A stretch of DNA of 64,000 bases from Paenibacillus sp. JQZ6Y-1 (GCF_040719145.1 NZ_JBFDUZ010000001.1:2232001-2296000), one strand, 5' to 3'; shown: positions 27,257 through 35,733, numbered from the stretch's first letter. Translations and numbers: made by a program. Notes: generated by a model not told the origin, from the letters alone.

Positions 27257-27826
27257 TTATACCAAAAAGCGCCGAATCGTATGGAAGATCTGCTCATCGC
27301 TCAGCGGCTCAAAGTACCGCTCCCATTCGGTAGTCAACGAATGATAGAGATTGCCTAGCACGAAGGCAGTCAGTCGAATATCGTCGACCTGCACCAGCTT
27401 TTGCTCCACTGCCTTTTCCAGCAGACTCATCAATGAACGCATCGTCGCTTCATCCATTTGATCCAAGGCATTCTTCGGTGCAGGTGTGCCAAAATCTCGT
27501 GCTTCCTGTGCCAGCTTGTCCATGAGCGTATAATGACGTCGAGTCATAATCGCCGCATAGATTGCCCGATACAGTCGTTCCTCTGCTGTGCCTTCCGAAC
27601 TCAATTCCGCCTCCACACGTTCGATCATATCCTTAACACAGCTATCAATGATCGCGCTCAGAATATCCTCTTTCGTCTCAAAATATAAATAGATCGATCC
27701 TTTGCTAATGCCTGCACTTTTGGCGATTCGCTCGACCGTCGTGCCTTTATACCCCAGTGTGGAAAATACCTCTCTGGACGTATTTATAATTTTGATGTAT
27801 TTCTCATCCTGACGATGATTGCTCAT
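27257..27826 (-). CDS. TetR-family regulator of the RND operon
   Basis: An N-terminal TetR helix-turn-helix (IINTSREVFSTLGYKGTTVE, then IAKSAGISKGSIYLYFETKE) is followed by a helical ligand-binding domain of AcrR/FadR type. It lies 160 bases upstream of the adaptor gene on the same strand and probably represses the pump and itself. Two starts are credible: 27826 (GGGAGAG 9 bases before; gives the usual short N-terminus, chosen) and 27904 (AAGGGAG 8 bases before, adds 26 acidic residues). A matching palindrome lies upstream. Confidence 0.88.
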   Translation of the reverse strand: MSNHRQDEKYIKIINTSREVFSTLGYKGTTVERIAKSAGISKGSIYLYFETKEDILSAIIDSCVKDMIERVEAELSSEGTAEERLYRAIYAAIMTRRHYTLMDKLAQEARDFGTPAPKNALDQMDEATMRSLMSLLEKAVEQKLVQVDDIRLTAFVLGNLYHSLTTEWERYFEPLSDEQIFHTIRRFLV

Positions 27827-27975
27827 ACTTTCCATCTCTCCCATCGATATATACTCCAGCATAAATGCAACGCTGATAGATTCCTCTACTTCCAATTCCG
27901 GCATACTCTCATCTCCCTTAACGGTTGATTCCATGTTCCGCAACATCAAGCACTTATTGGATTCATTCAAAAATG

Positions 27976-27994
27976 ACTAAAAAACTATTTTAGT
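27976..27994. promoter_or_regulatory. candidate TetR-family operator
   Basis: ACTAAAA-N5-TTTTAGT is a perfect 7-bp inverted repeat just after a TTGACC -35-like box of the regulator gene. Its placement over the expected -10 region suits autorepression. Confidence 0.5.
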
Positions 27995-28146
27995 TCTATG
28001 GTCAAAATATAGCATGCCGTATGCTAGATTGCAAACTCTGTTTTTGTTCGTGCATTGCGCTTGCCTGCATCTACTCCTCTCTATATGCAACACTCCCTTG
28101 TGGATGAACCAATACCTGTGTTCGTTGTAGTATGTAGAAATAAAAA

Positions 28147-28164
28147 AAGCGCCCGGAGGCGCTT
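28147..28164 (-). terminator. terminator of the 103-aa protein gene
   Basis: AAGCGCC and GGCGCTT enclose the tetraloop CGGA; on the minus strand a run of seven T follows directly. A compact, strong intrinsic terminator. Confidence 0.92.
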
Positions 28165-28166
28165 GA

Positions 28167-28478
28167 TCAAAATGTTCTTGTATATTCTTCTACGAGCAAC
28201 TGCTGTAGTACCTCTCGCGTATCGCGGCCGTGATTATGAATAAGCCCATTCCCGTCATATACCTCTTTATTTTTGTATATGTCGTTGCCCTTGATCATAA
28301 AGTTGTTCATTCCGATCGATACGCTCCATTCCAATGGATAATGACTCGACAGATTGCACTTGGTTGGCACGCCCTTCTCTTCCAGCTGATCCAACAGTTG
28401 CTTTAATACATCGCTTACCTCTTCACCAAAATTCTTATGCTTGATATAGCGTTGGGTAATTTCTTCGATCCAATCCAT
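28167..28478 (-). CDS. hypothetical protein, 103 aa
   Basis: I do not recognise the family. The N-terminal 35 residues are helical (MDWIEEITQRYIKHKN, then VSDVLKQLLDQLEEKG). The rest looks like a small alpha/beta domain (YPLEWSVSIGMNNFMIKGND) ending in a helix with VLQQLLVEEY. It is cytosolic, with no signal peptide. AAAGGAGG stands about 11 bases before the ATG and a strong terminator follows the stop, so it is a monocistronic real gene. Confidence 0.75.
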   Translation of the reverse strand: MDWIEEITQRYIKHKNFGEEVSDVLKQLLDQLEEKGVPTKCNLSSHYPLEWSVSIGMNNFMIKGNDIYKNKEVYDGNGLIHNHGRDTREVLQQLLVEEYTRTF

Positions 28479-28685
28479 GCTCGTTATATTCCTCCTTTAT
28501 CCTTGAGAATAGGTATTGTCCGTCCATTACCCCTCCTCATCTTAGGAACCATACTTTGAGAATCATTCACCTTGCTATATACAGTTGAATCTGGATGCAA
28601 TGTAATTATTTTACTACGTTTATTTTTATTTAAGCAAACAAGTTAAGTACACAGCAAGATTTGACAAAACCGTTCCCACTACGCA

Positions 28686-29795
28686 TTAACGTGATAGCGG
28701 AGCCGAAAACGAAAAGCGTACTGGCACAATATGCTCATGCGGTTCATATTCGCCTTCCATCTGCGCTTGCAATAGCTGTACTGCCCACTCCGCCATACTC
28801 TGCTCATCCTGCACAATACAGCTGACCCCCGGCAAACCAGAATCGTCGAAGGAGATCATCTCCGTAACATCATTTCGCCCCAATTCATGTAATGCCGCAT
28901 GGGTCAACTTCGCTGTCTCTGCCGTCAAAGCAAAGATTGCCGTCACATACGGATACTGCTGCAAAAATGTATTAATATACTGCTGCGCTCCCGCTGTCCG
29001 CAAAATATCCAGCGGCACATGACAGAGCAGATTTTTATCAATCGAAATGTGTTGATCCATATAGGCATGCTCCATCCCAAACGTACGATCCTGAATCGCC
29101 GTATTGGTATTGTCCGGCGAGATGAGCGCGATGTGCCGATGACCCTTTTCCAGCAAATAAGATACGGTGCGATAAGCACCCATGAAATTGTCCGACGTGA
29201 CCCGATACGTCTCGATATTACGCAAATACCGATCCATGAAAATAAACGGAAACTTGTCTAAGGACAGGCGCAGCAACGATTCACTGTACTTCTCATCCTC
29301 TGTTGGAAACACGATCATGCCGCGCACCTGCCGTGCCACGAGCAGCCGAATCGCCTCGGTCTCGTTCACTGCTGACTCACGCGTAATATGCAAAATAAGC
29401 TGGTATCCTGCCTGATTGGCATAGTACTCCGTATAATCGACAAGCCGCTGAATGACTCTCGTTTTCATCGTGGGAATGATCAGCCCAATGACGGGTGATA
29501 GGGCCGCTGGATGGCTGAGATTCGGTACATGCCGTACGTCCGACCATAGGCTGGATGGGCGTGTTCCCGGCTCCATCGAGACGAAGGTTCCTTTGCCTTG
29601 AATCCGTTTCACCCAGCCTTCCTCGGCGAGTTCGATCATCGCATTTTTGACCGTGATTTTGCTCACCTGATATTCCTCCATCATCTCCTGCTCAGACGGA
29701 ACACGGTCACGATAACGCAGCTCGCCGGATACGATTTTCTGCTGAACATGCTGCTTAATCTGCTTATAAAGCGGTAGTTTTTTCAATAGGCTCAC
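28686..29795 (-). CDS. GntR-type HTH / LacI-type ligand domain regulator
   Basis: The 369-residue protein fuses a GntR winged helix (about 1-72; PLYKQIKQHVQQKIVSGEL, then RVPSEQEMMEEYQVSKITV) to a periplasmic-binding-protein-like sensor (about 95-369; VIGLIIPTM, GHRHIALISPDN, EMISFDDSGL). This is the AraR-like architecture used to sense sugars. It is divergent from a sugar ABC importer, its likely target. The start is weakly supported (AGGTGAGCC). A perfect palindrome lies in the shared upstream region. Confidence 0.9.
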   Translation of the reverse strand: MSLLKKLPLYKQIKQHVQQKIVSGELRYRDRVPSEQEMMEEYQVSKITVKNAMIELAEEGWVKRIQGKGTFVSMEPGTRPSSLWSDVRHVPNLSHPAALSPVIGLIIPTMKTRVIQRLVDYTEYYANQAGYQLILHITRESAVNETEAIRLLVARQVRGMIVFPTEDEKYSESLLRLSLDKFPFIFMDRYLRNIETYRVTSDNFMGAYRTVSYLLEKGHRHIALISPDNTNTAIQDRTFGMEHAYMDQHISIDKNLLCHVPLDILRTAGAQQYINTFLQQYPYVTAIFALTAETAKLTHAALHELGRNDVTEMISFDDSGLPGVSCIVQDEQSMAEWAVQLLQAQMEGEYEPHEHIVPVRFSFSAPLSR

Positions 29796-29895
29796 CTCGC
29801 TTCATCCAAAATAAAAATGAAGCAACATCATTCGTAAAAACGTAATGATCCACTCCATTCTGCCTTGCTTCTGGTCAATATACTCTCATCCTATG

Positions 29896-29915
29896 AGATA
29901 ATGCTGACATTATCT
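29896..29915. promoter_or_regulatory. candidate operator between regulator and ABC importer
   Basis: AGATAATG-CTGA-CATTATCT is a perfect 8-bp inverted repeat with a 4-base centre, placed 100 bases before the regulator start and 154 before the importer. It is the best operator candidate in the divergent region. Confidence 0.5.
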
Positions 29916-30020
29916 TACAAAATATGAACGCTTTCAATACAAAAATAGATACATAACAAAAAAATATATTTTTTATAAATTTATAACCAATTGATTATAT
30001 AAATTGAAAAAATTGCGATT

Positions 30021-30046
30021 TATAATACGTGAATAAAGCGCTTACA
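30021..30046 (+). promoter_or_regulatory. possible -10 box and cre-like site of the ABC operon
   Basis: TATAAT at 30021-30026 lacks a good -35 box. AAAGCGCTTACA at 30035-30046, just after the expected start point, resembles the conserved half of CcpA cre sites but mismatches its left end. Confidence 0.35.
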
Positions 30047-30068
30047 AATTTATGATGGAGGTTTGCTT

Positions 30069-31364
30069 ATGAAAACAACCGGACGTCTACTCACCCTTTT
30101 GCTCGCCGGCTCCCTCACGCTGGCAGGCTGCGGCAATTCTGCTTCCCAGACCAGCTCATCCACCAGTGATCCCAACGCCAACATCACCCTATCGGTCACG
30201 CATTACATGGTTGAGAAGCCCAAGGTCGATACCTTCAAAAAGCTGACCGACCGCTTCACCGAGCTGCATCCGAATATTACGTTTGATGTGCAGGTGATGC
30301 CGGTGGACAAGTACAACGACAATATCAAGATGAAGGTCGCCGCCGATGATCAGCCTGACATCATTTTCGGACGTCCACAGGGAATGGTCGACATTACGAA
30401 GTCCGGTGCGTTTCTCGATCTGACCAATGAATCATTTATGAAAAAAGTAAAAGCGGACTACCTGCCTAACGTTTCCTACGAAGGCAAAGTATACGGTCTG
30501 CCAATCGATCTGATGACCAATGCTGTCATCTACAATAAGGATCTATTCAAAAAAGCAGGCGTAGCCATTCCCAACACATACTCCGAGCTGGTGCAAGCCG
30601 CCAAAACGCTGCAATCCAAAGGCATTACGCCATTCGCAGCGTCATGGAAAGACGGCGCATCGTACATGAGCTTTATGTTCCCTGATATGTTCGGCAATCT
30701 GCTGAAGGACAATCCAGACTATCCGGGTCAAATTATGGCAGGTGAGAAGAAATTTTCCGACATTCCGGGCTACCGCGACTTCTTACAGCGGTTAAACGAA
30801 TTGAGCAGCTATGCCAACACCGATGCGCGGGATATTGACTATGACCGTTCATTGCAGTACTTCGCTCAGGGCAAAACAGCAATGGACATCATGGGCAGCT
30901 TCGCGATTGGAACGATCCGCAGCTACAATCCAGAAGGCAACTTCGGGGTATTCAAATATCCGGCAACTGACAATGCGGATGAGAACGTAATGACGTACTC
31001 CACCGATGACACATGGATGATCGGCGCGCATTCAGAGCATCAGGATGCAGCCAAGCAGTTCTTTGCATTTATGGCATCCGACGAAGGCGCACAGATCTGG
31101 GCAGATGGCGTGCAGACGATCAGCACCATTTCCGACGACATCAAGCCAAAGGAGCAAGACCCTATCGCCAAGGAATTCCAAGAGATTTTCCAAACTGGCA
31201 AAGTGATCAATAACCAAGTCAAACCGCTCTGGTACGGTCAATACGATACGACATTCGGACAGGATCTGACCTTCTTCCTCGTCTCCGATCCAGCCACTCG
31301 CAGTGTAGACGAATTGCTGCAAAAGATGGACGACGACTTCTCACGCATCAACCGCATGAGATAA
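30069..31364 (+). CDS. sugar ABC transporter substrate-binding lipoprotein
   Basis: This extracellular solute-binding protein family 1 (MalE-like) member has a lipobox LTLAGC (Cys about 22) and then the typical two-lobe pattern: FKKLTDRFTELHPNITFDVQ, DDQPDIIFG, YGLPIDLMTNAVIYNKDLFK, AMDIMGSFAIG and a C-terminal helical tail. It delivers oligosaccharide to the two permeases that follow. GGAGG is 8 bases before the ATG at 30069; a TTG two codons upstream is disfavoured. Confidence 0.94.
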   Translation: MKTTGRLLTLLLAGSLTLAGCGNSASQTSSSTSDPNANITLSVTHYMVEKPKVDTFKKLTDRFTELHPNITFDVQVMPVDKYNDNIKMKVAADDQPDIIFGRPQGMVDITKSGAFLDLTNESFMKKVKADYLPNVSYEGKVYGLPIDLMTNAVIYNKDLFKKAGVAIPNTYSELVQAAKTLQSKGITPFAASWKDGASYMSFMFPDMFGNLLKDNPDYPGQIMAGEKKFSDIPGYRDFLQRLNELSSYANTDARDIDYDRSLQYFAQGKTAMDIMGSFAIGTIRSYNPEGNFGVFKYPATDNADENVMTYSTDDTWMIGAHSEHQDAAKQFFAFMASDEGAQIWADGVQTISTISDDIKPKEQDPIAKEFQEIFQTGKVINNQVKPLWYGQYDTTFGQDLTFFLVSDPATRSVDELLQKMDDDFSRINRMR

Positions 31365-31481
31365 GGAAAGAGGCTCAGTATCTCTACTCAACTGCGACTG
31401 TACACTGGATACATGTCCATTTTACTTTCGGATTCAACACCTGTATCGCTTTACACAATCATGATCACAGAGGTGACTGTT

Positions 31482-32339
31482 ATGACGCATCGACTGCGGG
31501 ATGAATGGGTAAAATTCTCCTTTGTTGTCCCGGCGTTGCTCTTTTTCGGACTAGTCGTTGTCTTCCCGTTTGTTCGCGGTCTGAATATCGCCTTCACCAA
31601 CTGGGACGGCATCGCTACTACGTACGATTACGTGGGACTACGCAATCTGCAATTGCTGTTTACCGATCCCGAACTGCTGGCACCAGTGAAAAACACACTA
31701 TTCTTCACCATCGTGACTACGCTCTGCATTAATGTGTTCGGCTTGCTGCTGGCGGTTGCGCTCAATACGCGCTTCCGCGGCGTCAATCTGCTGAAAAGCT
31801 TTATCTTTATGCCCATGGTCATTAGTCTTGTGCTGGCGGCGATCATCTGGCGGTACATTTACAGCGATATTTTCCCGATTCTATTCCAGACAAGCGGCGG
31901 GTTGCTGGGCAATCCATCCACCGTTATGCTCGGTATCGCCATTATCTGTATTTGGAAAGAAATCGGTCTGGCGATGGTCATCTATTACGCTGGCTTGCAG
32001 ACCATTCCGAAGGATATTTACGAATCGGCGCGCATCGACGGCGCGAGCAGCGTTAAGCAATTCAGCCGTATTACCGTGCCACTGCTGCTGCCTGCCTTCA
32101 CCTACTGCATTCCGCTCTGGATTGGTACTGGGCTGCGCCAGTTCGATTACCCTATGGTCGCTACGAAAGGTGGTCCGGGTACATCCTCTCAGACGCTGGC
32201 GATGTATGTGTACAACTACGAGTTTCCATACTTCATGGCAGGCTATGGACAGATGGCGGCGCTCATGCTGTTCGTCTTTATCCTCATCGTGACCGTATTC
32301 ATCACCAGCTATTTCCGCAGAAAGGAAGTGGAATATTGA
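31482..32339 (+). CDS. sugar ABC transporter permease 1 (MalF/UgpA type)
   Basis: Six hydrophobic segments and the EAA loop (YESARIDGASSVKQFSRITV), which docks to an ATPase, mark this as a carbohydrate ABC permease of 285 residues. GAGGTGA precedes the ATG at 31482; longer readings lack a ribosome binding site. The gap of 117 bases to the binding-protein gene holds no terminator. The downstream permease starts within its stop codon. Confidence 0.93.
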   Translation: MTHRLRDEWVKFSFVVPALLFFGLVVVFPFVRGLNIAFTNWDGIATTYDYVGLRNLQLLFTDPELLAPVKNTLFFTIVTTLCINVFGLLLAVALNTRFRGVNLLKSFIFMPMVISLVLAAIIWRYIYSDIFPILFQTSGGLLGNPSTVMLGIAIICIWKEIGLAMVIYYAGLQTIPKDIYESARIDGASSVKQFSRITVPLLLPAFTYCIPLWIGTGLRQFDYPMVATKGGPGTSSQTLAMYVYNYEFPYFMAGYGQMAALMLFVFILIVTVFITSYFRRKEVEY

Positions 32340-33211
32340 ACACCACCCATACCGGCGTTCCTGCTCTAACCGCAGAGGAACCTCGTCCGCGCCGTTCATG
32401 GACGCATCTACTGCGGATTGCCCTGCTGTATGTCATTGGTCTGCTATTCCTGTTCCCGTTCTACATCGCGGTCGTCTATTCGATCAAAACTCCCGTCGAA
32501 ACGGCGCAAAGCCCGCTCGCGTTCCCATCGCATATCGCATGGTCGAACTATGCACAGGCGATTGAAGCGTCGAACTTCTTCCTTGCGCTGCGTAACAGCG
32601 TGCTGACCACGGTCGGTACCGTAGCGCTGACGATTGCCGTTTGCTCGATGGCGGCATATGTCATCGCACGGAATAATACGAAACTGTATAATTTCTTCTA
32701 TTATCTGTTCATGTCCAGCATCATGCTGCCGTTTCAGGTGTTGATGTTCCCGCTGTACAAGACATGGAGCGAATTGAGCCTGCTCAACACCATTCCGGGT
32801 CTGATCATCGCGCTGACTGGGGTGCAGATTGGATACTTTGCCTTTCTGTATGTGGGCTTTATCAAAACCGTACCGAAGGAATTGGAAGAATCGGCGGTAC
32901 TGGATGGAGCGTCGCGGTATCGGACATTTGTCAGCATTATCTTCCCGCTGCTCAAGCCGATCAACTCGACGATTCTCGTGCTGAGTGCGCTGGGGGCGTG
33001 GAACGACTTTGTGGTGTCGATGATTCTGGTGCAAAAAAAGGAAGCATCTACCTTGCCGCTGGTGCAGTTCCAGTTCTTCGGGGAGTACACGTCGCAGGTG
33101 AATATGGCATTCGCCGCGATCATTCTGTCGATGATCCCAATTATGCTGTTCTACCTATTTGCGCAGAAATGGATTATTGGCGGCGTGACGGCTGGGGCTG
33201 TGAAGGGTTGA
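32336..33211 (+). CDS. sugar ABC transporter permease 2 (MalG/UgpE type)
   Basis: The 291-residue partner permease has six hydrophobic segments and the EAA loop EESAVLDGASRYRTFVSII. It starts with TTG at 32336, overlapping the TGA of permease 1 and preceded by AAGGAAG 7 bases away; no ATG is available nearby, so a coupled TTG start is credible. No ATPase or glycosidase gene follows, so the importer probably shares a genome-wide MsmX/UgpC-type ATPase (inference). Confidence 0.92.
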   Translation: MNTTHTGVPALTAEEPRPRRSWTHLLRIALLYVIGLLFLFPFYIAVVYSIKTPVETAQSPLAFPSHIAWSNYAQAIEASNFFLALRNSVLTTVGTVALTIAVCSMAAYVIARNNTKLYNFFYYLFMSSIMLPFQVLMFPLYKTWSELSLLNTIPGLIIALTGVQIGYFAFLYVGFIKTVPKELEESAVLDGASRYRTFVSIIFPLLKPINSTILVLSALGAWNDFVVSMILVQKKEASTLPLVQFQFFGEYTSQVNMAFAAIILSMIPIMLFYLFAQKWIIGGVTAGAVKG

Positions 33212-33262
33212 GCTTAGACACAGTGAATGTCGAATCAATATATTACCTTATATACAATCAAA

Positions 33263-33291
33263 AAGAGTCGCTATGTAATATAGCGACTCTT
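33263..33291. terminator. bidirectional terminator after the ABC operon
   Basis: AAGAGTCGCTAT and ATAGCGACTCTT form a perfect 12-bp stem with a 5-base loop, with A and T runs on the two sides. Confidence 0.88.
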
Positions 33292-33295
33292 CTTA

Positions 33296-33526
33296 TCAAT
33301 TCTTTTTGTTTTCTTTCCACTCAGCGAAAATCAAATATACGATACCGACTACTAGAGAAACGATACTCCAAGTGGTTAGTGTTCCGCCTATATCATGTAA
33401 TACTTGGTCAAATGTCGTGTTGTTCAAGACGACTCCTGAGCGATAGATAGCAGCAGTCAGATAGCGAGTGCATAATAGCAGCGCGGCAATACATATACAT
33501 ATCACGCCAGCAGTTCTTCTAGACAA
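33296..33526 (-). CDS. small membrane protein, two TM segments
   Basis: The 76-residue protein has two hydrophobic segments (about 7-24, VICICIAALLL, and about 50-68, WSIVSLVVGIVYLIF) and a basic C-terminal tail KENKKN. It begins with TTG, preceded by AAGGGTGA 7 bases upstream. The family is not recognised. It converges on the ABC operon and could be the last gene of the small-protein group that extends to 34901. Confidence 0.6.
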   Translation of the reverse strand: MSRRTAGVICICIAALLLCTRYLTAAIYRSGVVLNNTTFDQVLHDIGGTLTTWSIVSLVVGIVYLIFAEWKENKKN

Positions 33527-33581
33527 GTCAATTCACCCTTTTCCACATCTATTATTATGCAGAGCATATAGACCAATAAGA

Positions 33582-34108
33582 TCAAGATTTGGGAACAAGG
33601 TCTTCGCCAAATGACGAACGCATCTGATGTTGTACATTCACCGCTTCATCGAAGCTCGTGGCAGGCGCTACGATATATAATGCTTTGGACGAATCGCCCT
33701 CACCCAACCATTTGTTAGATCCCCATATATTGATATTGTTAAAATCCTTGTCAAACCAGATCAAGCCCTGATCGGAGATCATATAGGGGGATTGGTTCGA
33801 TTGATACGTCATATTCCCTTGGTAGATGTCGTTATTCTCGCTAGACACGACCATTTCAAGCGTATTGTCATTTTGGAAAAAGGCATGGAATCAATCACCA
33901 CTGTACCTTTAAACGTCGGTTTACCGAACAGTGAACGATACAGGCGTCCATCAATGTTTACTGTTGTTTGTTTTGCAGATGCAGACTCATTCTCGGTACA
34001 TTGCACAGCTGAACGAGTCACATGAATCTCTTTGGGGAACTTGTAACATGCAAAGAACAATGCCAGTGCTGCTACAGTAAAGATGGATACTATAAATGTT
34101 CTCATCAT
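33582..34108 (-). pseudogene. frameshifted membrane-anchored hypothetical protein
   Basis: Two overlapping minus-strand frames form one protein when a single base is added. Frame 1 (from 34108) gives an anchor and domain up to VVIDSMPFSK; frame 2 continues from FFQNDNTLEMVVSSE to the stop at 33582. The junction is a run of five A (plus strand 33877-33881); six would restore one frame of about 175 residues. The restored protein has an N-terminal membrane helix (FIVSIFTVAALALFF), then KFPKEIHVT and KQTTVNIDGRLYR, features seen in an uncharacterised Paenibacillus/Bacillus family. It is either a true inactivating or phase-variable indel, or a homopolymer sequencing error. Confidence 0.75.
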
Positions 34109-34148
34109 GCCCTCTTGATTGCCCCCTTATTCTACGCCCATCTTATGA

Positions 34149-34508
34149 TCATATTCCCAAGGCTATATCGGGATACTTGTACTTATAATACCTACTTCCT
34201 TCTTTTCTCAAAAATATGTACGGCGGCTTATCAGGTGTCATATTCATCTTATACAAACGATCCTGATACACACCATCTCCATAGATAAACTGCTCCAACT
34301 CGCTATCTTCTGCCTGCACGGTATCCACATAATTCAGAGCATGTCCCCCATAGGCAGTAACAACAGGCGCACCAGCAAGCATTCGCTTCACATTGGGATA
34401 TATACCGGTTTTCTCATGTCTAGATAATTCATATTCTGTACCAACATATACAACTCCCACCACCAGCACAATCAGCAAAACCTTTACCGACCTATGTATT
34501 CGCCGCAT
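34149..34508 (-). CDS. membrane-anchored hypothetical protein, 119 aa
   Basis: One N-terminal membrane helix (VKVLLIVLVVGVVYVGTEY) after a basic start precedes an extracytoplasmic domain of about 90 residues rich in Tyr and Lys (QFIYGDGVYQDRLYKMNM, then SRYYKYKYPDIALGI). No lipobox is present. GAGGG lies about 8 bases before the ATG. I do not recognise the family. It sits 40 bases upstream of the frameshifted anchored protein on the same strand and may be co-expressed with it. Confidence 0.7.
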   Translation of the reverse strand: MRRIHRSVKVLLIVLVVGVVYVGTEYELSRHEKTGIYPNVKRMLAGAPVVTAYGGHALNYVDTVQAEDSELEQFIYGDGVYQDRLYKMNMTPDKPPYIFLRKEGSRYYKYKYPDIALGI

Positions 34509-34533
34509 GGCATTCCCTCACTATGTACAAACA

Positions 34534-34557
34534 CCGGATGCAGTTCTACACATCCGG
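34534..34557 (-). terminator. weak hairpin after the 107-aa gene
   Basis: CCGGATG and CATCCGG enclose a 10-base loop. On the minus strand it is followed by TGTTTGT, so the T run is poor and termination may be partial. Confidence 0.45.
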
Positions 34558-34577
34558 CATTCGCTTGTATTTGAATA

Positions 34578-34901
34578 TCAAAAATTCTCATTCACAATCC
34601 ATTCCGCCTTCGCATCGTCTGGACGGAAATTCGTAAGCACCTGATTCATCGCATGACGAATGGCTGCTTCTGGGGTGTGCTGTCCACTCTGCTCCAACAC
34701 ATCTGGTGCCGACTGCTTGCCCGGCTGGTAAAAGTGGCTCACGTCATGGTAAAACAACTCGTCTCGTCCCTGCTTGATGCGGATCGCCAAGCGGGTCTTG
34801 CCCAGCTTCACATGCTGTACCCAGATCTCCCATTCCCCGATAATCGTATACCGTTCCGCTACATATTCATAATCGTCAAAAAGCTTGCCCATCTCATTCA
34901 T
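34578..34901 (-). CDS. hypothetical protein, 107 aa
   Basis: This is a cytosolic protein without recognised family. It begins with a helix (MNEMGKLFDDYEYVAERY), has a beta-rich middle (WEIWVQHVKLGKTRLAIRIK) and a later helical part (TPEAAIRHAMNQVLTNF). GGAGG stands 8 bases before the first ATG; the second ATG is three codons later. It is first in a run of same-strand small genes ending at 33296. Confidence 0.72.
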   Translation of the reverse strand: MNEMGKLFDDYEYVAERYTIIGEWEIWVQHVKLGKTRLAIRIKQGRDELFYHDVSHFYQPGKQSAPDVLEQSGQHTPEAAIRHAMNQVLTNFRPDDAKAEWIVNENF

Positions 34902-35343
34902 GGTTTATACCTCCATTTACAGAAATTCATAGTTGTGGCTGATTGTTTCTGAAATCTATTGGTTCATTAACCATTTATCGCCCTGACGATTACGTATTAT
35001 AGTGGGGGCTGTTATACGAAGTCAAATTTCGCGATGTCGGCAAAAGGACATTTTCACATCAACACAAAAGCGCCTGTGACGGGAATCCCGCTACAGACGC
35101 CATTTGATCCATATCCTTGTCGGCACAATCTGAGGAAACACGCGATACACTGAGATTCTACGATGCTGCTACGTTTCATTATGTTTCATACAGATGATTA
35201 GAGCGAAGAAATGAGCGAAATATTATATTTCTTTTATGGAATAGAGATGGGATGAACAAGTACTCTGCCCTATAGCCCTTTGTACTTTCGATCTGATATG
35301 CTGACTGAATGGGTTAGATCACCAAGAAAGGGAACTCACACTT
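34902..35343. other. intergenic region with one nested hairpin
   Basis: It contains promoters for the leftward 107-aa gene and the rightward 51-aa gene, plus the nested inverted repeat at 35069-35099. I see no gene or mobile-element end. Confidence 0.5.
35069..35099. repeat. nested inverted repeat
   Basis: An outer pair GCGCCTGT/ACAGACGC (one mismatch) encloses an inner pair CGGGA/TCCCG. It has A and T runs outside and could be a terminator without an evident gene, or the imprint of a small repeat element. Confidence 0.5.
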
Positions 35344-35499
35344 ATGAATGATGAGACGACATATGATGAACTGATGGAATATTTTACGATGCGGCGGAAA
35401 ATTGAATTTCTGTATAAAGATATCTCGTATGCCTTTCTGTCGGTGAAAGGTGGATTTGTGCTGGTGCGCGAGAATCGTGAATGTAGCTACGCATGGTGA
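35344..35499 (+). CDS. small hypothetical protein, 51 aa
   Basis: A complete frame from ATG to TGA encodes 51 residues, MNDETTYDELMEYFTMRRKI to ENRECSYAW. The core RKIEFLYKDISYAFLSVKGG looks like the small beta-rich proteins of Firmicutes with an I-E-F-x-Y-K strand followed by a turn. AAAGGGA precedes the ATG by about 11 bases. Its last 13 bases overlap the end of the convergent gene on the minus strand. Function is unknown. Confidence 0.55.
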   Translation: MNDETTYDELMEYFTMRRKIEFLYKDISYAFLSVKGGFVLVRENRECSYAW

Positions 35500-35726
35500 T
35501 CTTGTTGGATTTGAAAAGGGGCTGTATTGCTCGTGCTTAGATGCTGTTGAAAACGCTGGATTTCGTTCATCGCTTGCTGCTCCTTACCGAAGAACCCGAC
35601 GGTAAAGGCAGATTCGACGGTTCTGTCTCCAGCGTAGGCAGATAGGACAGTTGCATTGTCTGAGGTTTCGGCGGTGAGCGCAATGGCTTGGACACAGATT
35701 TTTTGATTTTGGCTGATGATCCACAT
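35487..35726 (-). CDS. hypothetical protein, 79 aa, with hairpin-masked ribosome binding site
   Basis: The protein starts MWIISQNQKICVQAIALTAE, a beta-hairpin-like pattern with Cys and Asn, and contains YAGDRTVESAFTVGFFGKEQ and a helical EIQRFQQHL. It is cytosolic and unrecognised. The start at 35726 is set by AGGAG 10 bases upstream. That AGGAG lies in one arm of a perfect 11-bp stem. The gene follows the TIR cluster on the same strand but has host-like composition. Confidence 0.65.
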   Translation of the reverse strand: MWIISQNQKICVQAIALTAETSDNATVLSAYAGDRTVESAFTVGFFGKEQQAMNEIQRFQQHLSTSNTAPFQIQQDHHA

Positions 35727-35733
35727 ATGTAAA

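Larger units (their letters stand above)
27827..28166. other. upstream region of the TetR gene
   Basis: It contains a possible N-terminal extension of the TetR gene (to 27904), the palindrome at 27976-27994 and a TTGACC -35-like box at 28000-28005 (minus strand). I see nothing else before the terminator at 28147. Confidence 0.5.
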
